A stretch of DNA of 64,000 nt from Gymnothorax reevesii (GCA_029721435.1 CM056574.1:4973001-5037000), one strand, 5' to 3'; positions 32,506 through 45,470 are shown, numbered from the stretch's first letter. Program-made: numbers and translations. Notes: generated by a model not told the origin, from the letters alone.

Positions 32506-35500
32506 GTGCTGCAGTCCACCACCTCGGCCTCCATACTTAGTTTTAAATTCTCAACTATGACCCAACCTAAATTGATGATATCGTCTGGCGGGGGTGATAT
32601 TCAGTTTATCAGTTTCAATTGTAAGGGACTTAATAACCCCGTGAAACGTTGCAAGATATTACATCATCTTCATCAATTGAAAGCTCACGTGATATTTCTA
32701 CAGGAAACTCACTTGAAAATCTCGGATCACCTAAAACTTAAAAAGGGATGGGTTGGTCAGATTTATCATTCCTCTTTTCAGGGTAAATCGAGAGGAGCAG
32801 CTATTCTGCTCAATAAAGCAATCCCCTTCGTACATTCAAATATAATTTCTGACCCTAACGGTAGATTTATCATAGTTACTGGCCAGATGCAAAATACTCG
32901 TGTGATTTTGGCCAATGTCTATGCTCCTAACTGTGATGACGATGCCTTTTTTAAGCGCTTCTTCTCGACCCTTCCTGACATGTTCTCCCACTACCTGATA
33001 TTAGGAGGAGACTTTAACTGCTGGCTTGACCCCCCTCTTGGATCGATCCTCCTCAAAGGCTTGTACACCCTCGAAATCTGCTAAGGTAGTTCGCACCTTC
33101 ATGAATGAGTTTGCCGTCTCTGATGCCTGGCTATTTTTTTTAACCCCTCCAGGAGGGAATATTCCTTTTTTTCACATGTTCACCACACCTTTACCCGCAT
33201 TGATTTTTTTTTTGTGGATATTAGATTACTATCATCTATATCTGACTGTAAATATGACGCTATTGTTATTTCTGATCACGCTCCGATTTCTATTAAGGTG
33301 AGCTTTCCAAATTTTACTATTACACATGCACCATGGCATCTTAACACACGTCTACTTTTAATTGAGGATTTTGTTAGCTTTGTGTCACGTCAAATTGACT
33401 TTTTTGTGAGCTTGAATAAAACATTGGATATATCAGCTACAGTGTTGTGGGAAACCTTGAAAGCGTATAATAGAGGGGAAATTATATCTTACTCTAGCCA
33501 TGAGAAGAAACTTAGAAAGGATAAACTGACCTCACTGGCGAAACGCATATCTCAGTTAGATAACTAATATGCCACCTCCCAATCAGAAGAAATATATAAG
33601 GAACGCCTTTTCCTGCAAACAGAATTTGACACCATAATGACATACCGTGCTGTTGAACTTTTACAGCAATCAAGGTCCCAGTTTTATGAACATGGTGATA
33701 AGGCTAATAAATTGTTGGCACACCAGTTACGCCAGAGAGCAGCCTCTCATCATATCTCTGAGATCCGCACTCACTCACTGCAAAACCACTGTTTCGTCAG
33801 AAATCAACGACACATTTAAGGAATTCTACATGACCCTCTATTCATCTGATCACACCTCGGTTCCAAATTTTGATATTTTTTTTGATAGCCTGGAGATTCC
33901 CTCTATTGAGCAGTCTGTTGCAGTGGAATTAGAGAGACTAATGAGCTTGACAAAGCGTTGTCCTCATTACAAAGTGGTAAATGCCTGGGGCCAGACGGCT
34001 ATCCAGCCGAATTTTATAAAACATTTCGACATAAGTTGGCTCCTCTCCTGCTTGACATGTTCCAGGAATCTTTTAGCTCTGGTACCCTCCCACAAACACT
34101 CTACCAAGCTTCGATGTCACTTTTACTGAAAAAAGGCAAAGACCCTTTAGCTTGCTCTTCTTATCGATCGATAAGTCTATTGAATGTAGATCTTAAATTA
34201 CTATCTAAACTACTTGCATTCCGCTTGGAATCCATTCTTCCTTCCATTGTCTCATCAGACCAAACTGGTTTTATTCGGAATAGAAATTCTTTTGACAATC
34301 TGAGACGTCTGTGTAATATAATTTATAATGTATCATCCTCCAACACTACGGAAGCTCTGATTTCTTTAGACGCCGAAAAGGCTTTCGATAAAGTGGAATG
34401 GGATTACCTTTTTTATACCCCCAGGAAATTTTGCTTTGGCAATAACTTTATTTCATGGATAAGACTTCTTTATGCATCCCCACAGGCTTCAGTCAGGACA
34501 AACAATATTCAATCTGAGTATTTTTCTCTTCATCGTTCCACTAGGCAAGGCTGCCCCTTGAGTCCCTTGTTGTTTGCAGTCGCCATCGAACTTCTTTCAA
34601 TCGCTCTACAATCTCACCCCTCAATAACTGGTATAACAAGAAATGGTCTCAAGATAATAGTGTCCCTTTATGCAGACGATTTACTTTTGTATATTTCTAA
34701 CTTGTCTGCTTCTGTGCCAGCTGTTCTTGCTATTCTTGAATCATTTGGTCAGATTTCCGGGTACAAATTGAATTTGGGCAAGAGCGAATTGTTCCCCATC
34801 AATACTGAAGCAAGGAACTTTCCCTTACACAAGTTTCCCTTTAAGGTAGCATTTCGTAGATTTACTTATCTTGGCATTCATATTACACAAAAATTTGAAA
34901 ATCTTTTTTCAGCTAATTTTCTACCTTTGGTGGCTCAGATCCGGGAAGATTTTGAACGTTGGTCTCTGCTTAATCTATCGTTAGTAGCACGGGTTAACTC
35001 AGTTAAAATGAATGTACTTCCACGGTTTTCCTATGTATTTCAATGTTTGCCAGTTTTCCTCCCTCAGTCCTTCTTCCGTAAAATAGATGGCCTAATTCTA
35101 GAGTTCATTTGGAACAAGAAATTCCCCAGGCTACGCAAGCAATATTTGCAGAGACCGAGGTCACAGGGGGGCTTGGCTTTACCAAACCTGAGATTCTATT
35201 ATTGGGCCACTAATATTAGGATTTTCAAATACTGGTTAAATTATCAGGCTTCTGCATCATCCCCAATGTGGTTATTAATGGAAGCAAACTCATCCAAACT
35301 AATCTCATCGAAATCATTGATATACTCTCCTATCCAGTCTGCCACTTCTCCTTATAGTAAAAATGTAATTGTTAAAACCTCACTTAAAATCTGGAATCAC
35401 ATCAGGCATTTCTTTGGCCTACAATCATTTTCCCCCCATGCACCTTTAGCCGCTAACCACACCTTTCCTCCATCCTTAACAGATAATGTTTTCTTGAGGT

Positions 35501-36265
35501 GGTCAAACCTTGGAGTTAGCAATTTTAAGGACCTGTACATCGATAATGTCTTTGCTTAATTTCAACAACTCACTGAGAAGTTCTCCCTTCCCAAACACTA
35601 TTTCTTTAGATATTTACAAGTCCTTTAGTTTTGCCCAAAGAACGTTTCCATCATTCCCAAACCTTCCTAATGACTCGGCAATGGATACCCTCTTGAAGCC
35701 TCTCCCAACACTTAGAGGTTCAATTTCTAACATTTACAGTCAAATTAACCTTTTATGCCCAAATCCTCTACATACCATTCAAAGTCTCTGGGAGGAAGAC
35801 CTTGGGGAGGAGATAACAGAGGAGGTCTGGACAGAGATTTTAAATCGTATCCACAAGTCTTCTATCTGTGCCAGACTCGGCCTTATCCAGTTTAAATTAG
35901 TTCACTGCACTTATTTCACAAAGGTGCGTCTGGCTAAGATCTATGACAACATATCTCCAGCTTGTGATAGGTGTCAACAGTCTCCAGCAAACTTTATACA
36001 TATGATTTGGCTCTGCCCATCCCTACATAACTATTGGATGTCAATTTTTGAGAATATTTCAGAAATAATTGGGTTTGATTTAAAACCACATGCACTGTGT
36101 GCTTTGTTTGGCGTTGCTCCCCTTCTGCTGCCACTTTCAACATCCAAAAAGAATGTAATTGCCTTTGCTACTCTACTGGCTAGAAGATTAATTCTAATTA
36201 ATTGGAAATCTGCAATACCTCCCTCACATATCCGTTGGATTGAAGATGTTAACTACTTTCTTTAA
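32506..36265 (+). pseudogene. L1/Tx1-type ORF2: endonuclease and reverse transcriptase, frameshifted
   Basis: The endonuclease domain reads ISFNCKGLNNPVKR, VIFLQETHLK, VILANVYAPN and ILGGDFNCWLDP (32608-33040), then shifts frame at about 33045, 33200 and 33570. A later shift near 33780 leads into IRTHS...EINDTFKEFYMTLYSS. From 33958 to 35559 one frame is open for 533 codons: GKCLGPDGYPAEFYK, DAEKAFDKVEW, TRQGCPLSPLLFAVAIE and the catalytic LYADDLLLY (about 34667-34693). A shift near 35510-35559 passes to the C-terminal part ending at 36265, with the cysteine motif CDRCQQSPANFIHMIWLCP typical of L1-clade proteins. Confidence 0.92.
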
Positions 36266-36486
36266 CTAGAAAAAATCAGACTGACTTTACTTGGCTCTGT
36301 CACAGTGTTTGACAAATCATGGGGTCAATTTTTTTGGATTTTTAAGAGGACTGATTCCCAACCAATCTCTATTTGAAACTGCTAGGTTGGTTGCATTGGG
36401 AAGTATTGTTGGTTGTGGTGTGGGTCGCATACTGTGGACTGCAGCTCTTTTATCACGGTAATAAATTATGATGTTTTGGCTGAGAT

Positions 36487-36605
36487 TTTTTTATTTATTT
36501 ATTCATTTATTTTTCTTTTTTCCTTTTTCTCCTCCTTCTTTTCTTCTTCTTTATTTATTTATTATTTTTACTTTTTCCCTCCATTATTTATTTATTTATT
36601 TTTCC
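36487..36605. repeat. TTTA/TTCT low-complexity tract
   Basis: Alternating TTTA and pyrimidine-rich runs in the 3' untranslated region of the LINE. Confidence 0.8.
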
Positions 36606-36712
36606 ATCATATTCTGTTTGCGTTTTCTTGGGTGTGTTTGTATGTGGGGGAAGGGGTGATTAAAGAAAAAAAAAGAATAAATAAAGAATAAATAAAAATT
36701 TGCACATAGTAA

Positions 36713-38384
36713 CACAGTCTAAAGCAACCGGTTCTGCTGATGATGTGGTGAATTGTCACAAGCCGGGGCTAATAAGCCCTGACTGTGCATCTTCTCCATG
36801 CTTTTAGCGGAACCCTAGACTGAGGTTGGTTGCTCAGTCATAATTCATTGAAAAAACTCTTTGAAAAGAAATTATTGTCTCTGTTCCATTTTTGACCCAT
36901 AATATACTAAAGCACAAAAATATGAGAGCATAGCTCAAAATTATTGATTTAAAATTGACAGGGTCCCAGATGTGAGGATGAGTAATGTGGTAATTATGAA
37001 TTTTTAAATTATATTAATTTCTTGAGGCGGCACATGCACGGTGGTCAAGAAGGCATTGTATTCTGAATAATTAAAGTGAAATTCATGCTTTTGTAAAAGC
37101 ACATCCAGAGAGAGGGGATAAAAATACACAAATCAAATTCCTCGAATTAGGACTTATTTGATTGAGTGTTAGACCATAATTCAAAACCCGTTTTGCTGAG
37201 TCAAATTGTTACTGATGAATTGTATCTTTGAGTGTTTCATCAATTGGGATTGTTGAGACTGGGCAAAAATTCACAGATCAGAACATCCTAATTTGGTTCT
37301 TTAGTTAGCAGAAGACCCATACTTTCTGCCAAAATAACCTTGGTCTGGACTCTCCTGAGGCAGATTCAGAATATGTCACTATGCAATTCCTAAAGCATTT
37401 TACTCTTACTTCGCTTGAACAGCTGAAGTGAGACTGCTATGCTACACTACACCTAGTTTCTCATAATCATGAATCAAATCAGCTATGTTGCTACCAATAA
37501 CCTAATTTCTTTCTTTAAAAAAGGCTGAACTGCATTGCTTTAGGTCTTGTACAACATCATGCAAATCGAGGGCATATACAGGTAAATCTGCTACATGACT
37601 TAAATTGATCAATTGGAGTCAGAGTGAACGTTTCTGCTCCTAACTACAGTCCACATTGATTGACAATCAAGTAACAATCAAGGCCTTTTCCGCCTGAATT
37701 TCCTTTCTCTCATCAATAGGAAACAACTGAAGAAGACCTTTTACCTCCTGGTGTCAATAAATTCATTAATAAATACCTGTGTGTTGTGATTCACTCTACA
37801 GACGGGTAAGATCACCTACACGGTGACAACCAAAGGCAGGAGTGAGTCGATCCCAGGTTGGTAAGGAAGCTCCTGAAAATATCAGGCTGCTAAGACAACT
37901 GTAAGTGCTGCTACATCAGACAATGAAGCACTACTCACCCTCTACTCACCCTTAGCATACTCTGACACCGACTGGTTTGCATTTTGTACTTCACCAAAGT
38001 CTGCTATTCACATTTTGACAAGAAGTATGCCCTCGCTTTGTATATGTTATTAAACATTTGTGTTTGCAATTATAAAAAAAAAAAAAAGGGGAGAATTAAA
38101 ACATTTAAGCCTTTGTGTGGTTTACATAATATGTCTTGGTATGAGTGTAATTGCACACCTCAGCAGTTTGATAAGCGCCTTGTAGCAACTATGCTAGGTG
38201 CAAGGACATTTTGGCCTTCTACAAGATGTCTTCTTTTTTGTTTTAATGATTAATATTTTCTGGTTTGTTGACACCACTGGATGGTGTCAAAGGAGGGACT
38301 TGGTGACTTTGTGACACCAGACTCCTCCGTGAAAACCAATGACTCAACCAACGTCCCCGAATAATCACGCAGTCACTGAGCATA
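36713..38384. other. Unassigned sequence with one LTR-end-like segment
   Basis: No recognised coding region. Near 37757-37800 two AATAAA-type signals precede 'tgtgttgtgattcactctaca', reminiscent of an LTR R-U5 end, followed by 'gacgggtaagatcacc'. A short open frame at 38101-38253 does not match a known family. A 15-A run lies at 38073-38087. Confidence 0.35.
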
Positions 38385-39650
38385 AACATATCATGAACCC
38401 AGGTTTATGTGCACCACAGGGCCCCTTAAGGGGATCGGCCAGGCAACAGCTTATAAGCCCAAGGGTGCCCTTAAGGCCGATCCCCAGAACCGGTATTCAT
38501 AAACACTTTAGGGGTAGACCGTAATCTGCAATCCAACTTAAAACCCATCATCCAAATTAGAATTAAAATTAATAATCTAGGCAAACAATGCATGGATCTC
38601 GAAGTTGATTGTACCTTGAACTCCTAAAAGACAACCGCCGTCACTACATTAATGTTCCTGGGTTTTAACACCATGTCCAGATCCTAGGTTCATTAGTTAG
38701 ATTAGGGGTTGGAAGTCAACCATCACTGCAACAACATCTTTTGGCATAAATACAGTGAACCCAGCTTTATGCACGCCCATGGGTTCCTTCAGGGAATTTT
38801 AACGGATAACCGACTTTTCGTCCATGGGTTTCCTTAGGGCTAAAATCCCAGAACCAGAAATACATAAACCCTTTATGTAAGTAGATCATGATTGTCCCTC
38901 CAACTTAATAAAACCAATTCCCATACCGGGCCGCTGCCCAGTCGTACCTCGGTTGGGATTAAAACCCTAGGTATCCGCCGCAACAGGGCTAGAAAGAATA
39001 TACATGTGTACAAGTCACTGAAACCACACAAGCTTAAAGGAGTAACAATAATTTAATTACCAGGTAGGCACGAGCTTGGATCAAACAAATCAAAATTAAG
39101 CCAATTACAAGTTACACACAATTTAGAAAGAGAGGATAAAGTCATACCTGAAGGAGAAGCCACTCACACACGCGGGGAGATCGAAATACGATTCTCCCAG
39201 AATGGAAAGTTTCTCTTTCCTTTACGCCGAACCATGTCTTTGATCCAGGTGACATGGCCATAAACACCCTGGAAGGGGGGTCGAATCTGGTTTTTGGGTT
39301 TCCACCATTTGGAGGATGTAATAAAACAATCGAACAGAAAGGAGAATAGGATGATTACCCGAGTGAATCCTGACCAATTTCCCGGAGTTTCCCAAAGGGA
39401 ATGAACCATAATTCCAAGGGAAATGAAACCGGCTCCATTCAACTCCTTGGATTCCCCCGAGAATAACAAGACCAAACATGATAGGAATATGTACTAATAT
39501 GATGCAGTTGTTATTAAAAAGCCTTAAGATGAATTATTATAAAGTTTATTTGGGTTATAAGTATATAAGTGTTTTCTTCACAGAATATTGAACATATGTG
39601 AGCATATTATGTAGTTCCCAGAGGTTTAGATTATTTTAAACAGATTAATA
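38385..39650 (-). repeat. Interspersed repeat R1, copy B (main part)
   Basis: Inverse-orientation relative of 14420-15500. It contains two diverged copies of the hairpin unit, at about 38385-38520 and 38755-38890, where copy A has one. The repeat is interrupted at 39650 by the pogo-like element and resumes at 41012. Confidence 0.82.
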
Positions 39651-41011
39651 CCGTATTGATCCGAATATAAGACGATATTTTTTTCCTTGAAAAATGCCTG
39701 AAAATGACACCTCGTCTTATATTCGGGGTCTAAGGAGTTACCCATGTAAAACAATATGTGGTGCCATAAGAGCGCTTTTCTCTCTGTCAGTGTTTAGAGC
39801 AGTGTGACCCTAGCGTGATCGTGTAAACAAGTCGGCTGGAGTGGGTGTGTTAGCTTACATTTGCATGAGCTACTTAATGACTGAAAGATGCAACCAAGGC
39901 ACAAAGATCCACTTGAAAAAAGTGCTTCCAAAATCGGTAAGGTGAATAAAAATTAGAGGAGAAGTTATGATGTGAAATTTAAACTTACGGTTGTAAACGA
40001 AGCTGGGAGAACGAACAACGTGAGGGCAGGAAAAAGATGTATGACAGAGTGCAACGTTATTATCGTAATTGGCAACCGAAAAATTAAGCAAACGTTTCCA
40101 GATGAATGATTGTCGTCTTACCTAATCGGGGAGAACAAGCAGCACCTGTTAAGTGCGGAGCGCTCTCGGAGTGAACATTTTGTTAATCATGAAAATGACT
40201 GCGAACTGGTCAAGACTAATAATTCTTTAAAACAGATGTTACGTCCACCCCAATTCTGTTTTACGGAATTTACCCCATGACTTCATCGCTGTTAGATCGC
40301 ATGAGAAACCGTGTCTTCAGTTGCCTATTACGATAATTGGAAAATGCGTCAATAAAGAAAAATAATTGAGAACTAGCCAGGACTATCCTAATTGTCATAA
40401 AGGGACGTGTCTGTGCCACCCCAATTCCCGGTTCTAGCTTCGCCCCTGTACAAAACCTCCGTTTAAAACAATTATTAGTCCTGACCTGTTCTCACTCATT
40501 TTCATAATTAACTGAAGGTTCCCTCCGAGAGCACTCCACAGTTAACAGGTGTTCCTTGTTCTTGTTGTTGTGGGACAACAATCATTCATCTGGACGCGTA
40601 TTTGCTGTATTTAAATCAACGTCATTCAGAATGAATTTGGAAAAAAACTGTTCATAGTGTTTTTGGATGTTAATGCTCTTACATTTTGCAGACTTTTCTG
40701 ACAGTGTTTGTCAAGCGAATGAGCGCCGTTTATTGCACAAGTTAGGCCAGTAGGCCTAAGCCCGTTTTATTGCACTGTTTTCATGGCATATAACTGTGAA
40801 GTGCATTCTGCGCTTTTCCTATTTGCAGGGCTATGGATGATTTTATGATTTTCTCCCCCATGATAAACACCAAAGATGTTGAAATGTGCGAGAAAAACAA
40901 TGAAATGTTTTTTTGAAATTTTGTTCAAATAAAAAGTATTTTTCCAAATAAGGGTCTTGAAAAGAGGAGTCGTCTTATATTCAGGGTCGTCTTATATTCG
41001 GGTCAATACGG
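39651..41011 (+). mobile_element. Degenerate pogo-like (Tc1/mariner superfamily) DNA transposon with TA target duplication
   Basis: Terminal inverted repeats are CCGTATTGATCCGAATATAAGACG at 39651 and its inverse ending CAATACGG at 41011, with TA on both sides. The interior at 39955-40020 translates as SYDVKFKLTVVNEAGRTNN, resembling the N-terminal helix-turn-helix DNA-binding domain of pogo/Tigger and CENP-B-like transposases. No DDE domain remains. An internal inverted repeat (about 40085-40250 against 40440-40612) repeats part of the element in opposite orientation. The paralogous empty site at 14520-14550 confirms the insertion. Confidence 0.85.
40085..40612. repeat. Internal inverted repeat within the pogo-like element
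   Basis: 'ccagatgaatgattgt' (40099-40114) and its inverse (40577-40592), 'cacctgttaa' and 'gttaacaggtg', 'gctctcgga' and 'tccgagagc', and 'actaataattctttaaaac' and 'gttttaaacaattattagt'-type blocks pair in order. Arms are about 165 bp. Confidence 0.75.
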
Positions 41012-41140
41012 TATAACTGGACTTTAACTTCATTGAGGACAGTGATATGACTCCTCTCGGGGAATTGTGTCAACTACCCGCCCAAACAGAGTAAAACCAG
41101 GGATACCCCCCACAGGCAGGCTAAGCGAGAACAAAAACAA
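41012..41140 (-). repeat. Interspersed repeat R1, copy B (continuation beyond the pogo-like element)
   Basis: The inverse of this segment matches copy A at 14420-14540 ('ctgttctcattggagtaaaagcccagtta' against 'ctgtcctcaatgaagttaaagtccagtta'). Confidence 0.7.
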
Positions 41141-41149
41141 AAGTTTTAT

Positions 41150-41520
41150 GGCTATTTGGCCTGGCTCTGGACCGAGCTTATCAGCCATACACAGGCCAGA
41201 TTCTACAATAGGAACATCTGTCTAGTTTATAAAATCTTGCACAACCTAGCTCCTCCTCCTCTTAAGTCACTCATAATGCAACGTCACAGCACATCTCGGA
41301 CTACCAGGAGCACTACCAAAGGTGACATTTTAGTCCCATTTAGAAAAAGTACTTTTTGGTCAATCGTCATTCTCTGTTACAGCCATACAAAATTGGAACT
41401 AACTACGCGCTCACATTAAAAATATAGACACTTTCTCCACCTTTACTAAATATCTAAAAACATGGTTTGCTGATAATTACAACTGCTTGCATTATTTTTT
41501 TGAAATTGTGGTGTATGTGT
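41150..41520 (+). pseudogene. LINE 3' coding fragment
   Basis: Contains ICLVYKILHNLAPPPLKSLI and, after a shift, NIDTFSTFTKYLKTWFADN. This is the characteristic C-terminal end of Jockey/CR1/L2-group LINE proteins in fish. The upstream domains are absent, so the copy is 5'-truncated. It could belong to the same family as 15790-17890, which lacks this end. Confidence 0.65.
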
Positions 41521-42625
41521 GTTCCATGTGACATGACCATAGACGCTTTCCTTCGGTCTTTGCTAACTGCCAGCATATCTGCTTGTTTTTAAGATGAATT
41601 GTTGTGAATGTCCTCTTGTGCCCTGTTTTCTAGAATGGTCTTTACTGCATGGCTTGCGTTACTGTTTTCTGCTTTTAAGTTTGCTTCTTTGACCCCTGAC
41701 CTTGTTTTTGTTCGTTCCTTTTTGTTCATACATTTTGCGTCATTGTTTGTACAATATTATCGTTAGTTATTGATTTATTTATCGTTATCAGGGTGATATT
41801 ATTGTTATTTTCTTTTTTCGTGCTCTGCCGCCTTCAGAAGATGGAAATTAAATCCCTGCTTGAAAGAGTTTTTAGAATTGCTTTTGACAGTGAATTATTT
41901 TCCACCACGTAACAAGCTCAGTTCATTTAACGTGTCCAACTTAGATACCATAATCCTCTCTTGCACATTTTACATCAATCACAGCTTAACTTACCGAGAT
42001 TCAAATTTACTGAAGATAAAAACGTTTTCTGCGTACTCCATGTAGATCATAAACCCTATATATACAGCTTGTTGAAATCGGTTGAGAAGTGTAATTGTTG
42101 TAGATTAAGGAAATCCATATTGCCCCCATTTACTTGCATTTGTTTACTAGTGTGCCCTGTCTTTCCTGATGTGGCTCACGATCGAACGTATTGGAGCAAC
42201 AGGCCAAAGCTACTGATGTGGGGTCTACTAACTGGTTGGATGAATGAATCATGTGAAGTTTTTGACACCCAGCATTGGTTCAATCAGTGCAGTGACAACT
42301 GTTCTTCTTGGACTTTCCAGCATGCAAGCGCCCACGTTGAGCTACTTGCTGCCCGCATTGGTCATTTTTGTCATTCGCACAAGTGCTACTAAATACATAT
42401 TGTACTTTGCACTCACCTATTTGCTGTCACAAATGCGAGTGAAACACTTGCACTGTCGAGCCCTAGTTACGGGCAGATCTCAGCCACCGAGAGGTGGTGC
42501 GTCATTTGCACTGTCACCGTTCAACAATCAGTCAGCAGTCTATCGGAGAATGGAACACAGGCACTGTCACTGACTGACCCTGCTTAGGGCAGCCACGAGT
42601 GACCATGGTAGCCTTTTGCAGTTGA
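41521..42625. other. Unassigned sequence
   Basis: The first ~300 bp may be the 3' untranslated part of the preceding LINE fragment. No other gene or repeat recognised. Confidence 0.35.
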
Positions 42626-42890
42626 TCAGTGGCGGCTGGTGAACTGGCGATAGGGGAGGCTGAAACCCATCCCTTAAAACTGATTAGTCATGATCTGCTT
42701 TCAATCATTCATTTAAATTACCATTACAGAAACTCTGAAAATGCTCAACATTATCAGGCGTGGTTAGTTTTCATTAATAACGCATAGCTGTCAACTCTCA
42801 TGTATTCGGTTTGATTTTAAGCGGCATATTTACGTTCCTCTGCTGTAGTCAGCAATTATTGAACGCATATGTGGAAGATTATCGCGCAAA
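42626..42890 (+). repeat. Interspersed repeat of the 'gcggctggtga' family, copy 3
   Basis: Best terminus of the family in the window (cagtggcggctggtgaactggcg). Homologous to 13622-13860 and to fragments at 24150 and 51690. Confidence 0.8.
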
Positions 42891-43759
42891 ATTTTCAGAA
42901 AAAGAGTCTGTATAGGCTCTTTAAACTTTCTATAATTCACGTATTTCATTGAATGATACTGACAGCCATCTGAATTGTCGTGCAGAAGATGCTTTGCGCC
43001 ATATTACTGCCTCACGTCAGTGTAATTGCGTCAATGAGTAAGGTAGCCAAGCCCTGCTTTCCCCTGATTTGACACATCTCCTAGTTAATTTGCTGAACAT
43101 AACAGCATGAAAAAATGTGACAGAAATGTCTTTGGAGCAGATAGGAGAGGTTGAATTTTATGTGAAACTGAAACTCAAAGTAGTCAGTTGCTTTGAGTGC
43201 CATGTTCTAAAAAGGAAAGTCATCATGTCGAAGGCAAGGAATGCTTAAAACAGCAAACTGTTTCAATCACAATGAAGTGAGTGGCGCTGAATGTTGGATG
43301 TAGTGTAGTGTACTACATCAATGCTAACTCAGTGTAATTATGTCAGCACACATCAACACAGCTCTGTAACCTCTCACCCTATGCGGAGGAAATACCTGTG
43401 ACTCCTTGTCCTCAGTGAAATCAGCTGGGTGGTTTCAGCTATAATCTCTGCTGTTCCTTTGTCTACCTGAGGAAGGCGATGTTTTACTGCAGCAGACGAC
43501 TCAATCTGTTTTTCCTGCCTGAAGAAATTTTGTGCTGTTATAAGTGATGAGGGCACCACTGCGTCATTTTATATCACTCATTTATATCAAATGTGTTGTC
43601 AGCCATATCTGCACAAATGAAATTTGAAGTCATGAAAATCAACCAATTTCTTAGTGGTCCATGTACGGGTCACCCCAACCTTGATATCAGAAAAGAACAA
43701 AGTCTGGCCCCAGCTCTGGTTTACTGTGACTCTTTCTGTTCTTAAAACATTACAAACAC
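42891..43759. other. Unassigned sequence
   Basis: No gene or repeat recognised. Confidence 0.35.
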
Positions 43760-43779
43760 ATGTCAAAAAAAATGTTGTT

Positions 43780-45470
43780 TTTCACTTTCAGGAAAATGGT
43801 GTGAATGGCAGATTATATCGAGTTCTGAAATCGATGTATGTACAGTTAAAGTCATGTGTCAAGACTACAACCGGCTTGACAGAATATTTTTCTTGCAATG
43901 TGGGAACCCGACAGGGTTGTGTTATAAGCCCAGCAATGTTTGTCATCTTTTTGAATGAGTATTTAGCTTTGTTGCAGTCATCAGGATGTGAAGGTATTCA
44001 AATAGACAACGCTTGCGATCTGTGTTCACTCTCGTTTGCTGATGATATTGCAGGCCTTGCTGACACAGTAAGAAGGTTGCAGAAGCAGATAAACCAACTA
44101 GAAATTTTTTGTACGAGGTTTGGTACGGAGGTCAATCTGCAAAAAACAAAAATTATGGTCTTCAGGAGAGGTGGTAAAACCAAGAATATAGAAAAATGGT
44201 CCTTTAATGGTAATATTATTGAAATTGTCAGTGCTTATAAATATCTAGGTACATGGTTCACGCCAAAGCTGTGGTGGTGGAAAACCAAACAACACACAGC
44301 ACAACAGGGAAGGAAAGCAGCCTTTTCACTACTGAGATTTATAAGAAAATATGGTATCAATTATCAGACAGCTTTATTTCTATTTGACAGAATGATAGCT
44401 CCTATATTACTATATGGTTCAGAAGTTTAGGGTTTTGAGTACATTGAATGTATTGACTGTGTACAAATATTTTTTCTCAAAAAGCTACTGCGAGTCAGTA
44501 CAAGTGTTTGTAATCAGGCTATACGTGCAGAACTAGGAAGATATCCAATGTCCATTTGCTACTTTAAACGTTGTATCATGTATTGGCTCAGACTTCTGAA
44601 TATGGATAATACTAGATACCCAAGGAAATGTTATAACATGCTGGCTGAATTGGATGGTGTGGGTAAGCGAACGTGGGCCACCGCAATGCGTGTATTGTTA
44701 TTCCAATATGGTCTGTCTGATGTCTGGATTGCACAGTCAGTAGGAGATATTCATATTTTTAAATCAGTTGTAAACCAGAGACTAAGGGAGATAACTCAGT
44801 CTATACAGAGCACAAGTAAACTTGATTTTTTCTCCAGTTTCAAAAAAGTTATACAGCCAGAACGATACCTTATAGACATAAAAAGCGAAGAAATCAGGAG
44901 ATCATTGTTTTTATTCCGCTGTAGTGCACACCACTTAGCTATTGAGTCTGGACGTTGGAAACAAGTACCACGGGAAGAACAGTTATGTATGTTTTGTCAT
45001 ACAAAATAAAATATTGCAGTAGTCGAGAATGAGGAACATTTTCTTCTTGAATGTCATTTGTACAACACACTTAGCGAGAAGTATCTTGGTGTATATATTC
45101 ATAATACTACATTCATAGACATAATGTCACTTTGCAATTCTGAGGATGCCTGGTTGCTAGGGTTTTACATACATGAAGGCATGAAAATGAGGCAGAAGTT
45201 TCTAGACAGTAAAATCTAAACAATTATAATACATGTTTATGTGTACACATACTAGTGTATACACTGTGATACCTATAGTAGATCTGTCTACAATTATGTC
45301 TGTGACATCCAATTATTCTTCATGTCTTGTTATTGTACATGATTGGAGTATGATTATGCAGTGCTTGTTTAGTATCATGTACTATGAAAGTTATGTGGAA
45401 TTATGGGTCGGAATGGCCCAGATTCCTGAAATAAAGAAATCTGAATCTGAAACAAATAAAAATTAACAAA
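43780..45470 (+). pseudogene. 5'-truncated LINE, reverse transcriptase to 3' end, nearly open frame
   Basis: One frame runs from about 43790 to 45219 with only two stops (TAG 44428-44430 and TAA 45007-45009) and no frameshift. Motifs: RLYRVLKSMY, NVGTRQGCVISPAMFVIFLNEYL, the FADD catalytic box in SLSFADDIAGLAD (about 44025-44060), VSAYKYLGTWFTP, and a C-terminal cysteine/histidine motif (CMFCHTK, then HFLLECHLY). The tail has 'aataaagaaatctgaatctgaa'. I place it tentatively near the I/Nimb or RTE-like clades; the clade is uncertain. It is 5'-truncated and lacks the endonuclease. Confidence 0.85.

Larger units (their letters stand above)
30555..36712 (+). mobile_element. Near full-length L1/Tx1-like LINE, inactive
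   Basis: About 6.1 kb. It has a GC-richer 5' leader starting near 'gggggcactgttgagcggggagg', an ORF1 (30730-31603), a long inter-ORF region (31604-32505), an endonuclease/reverse transcriptase ORF2 (32506-36265), and a 3' part with TTTA/TTCT-rich low-complexity sequence ending in AATAAA-type repeats (36670-36702). Both ORFs carry frameshifts. A target duplication could not be fixed because both flanks are A-rich. Confidence 0.88.
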
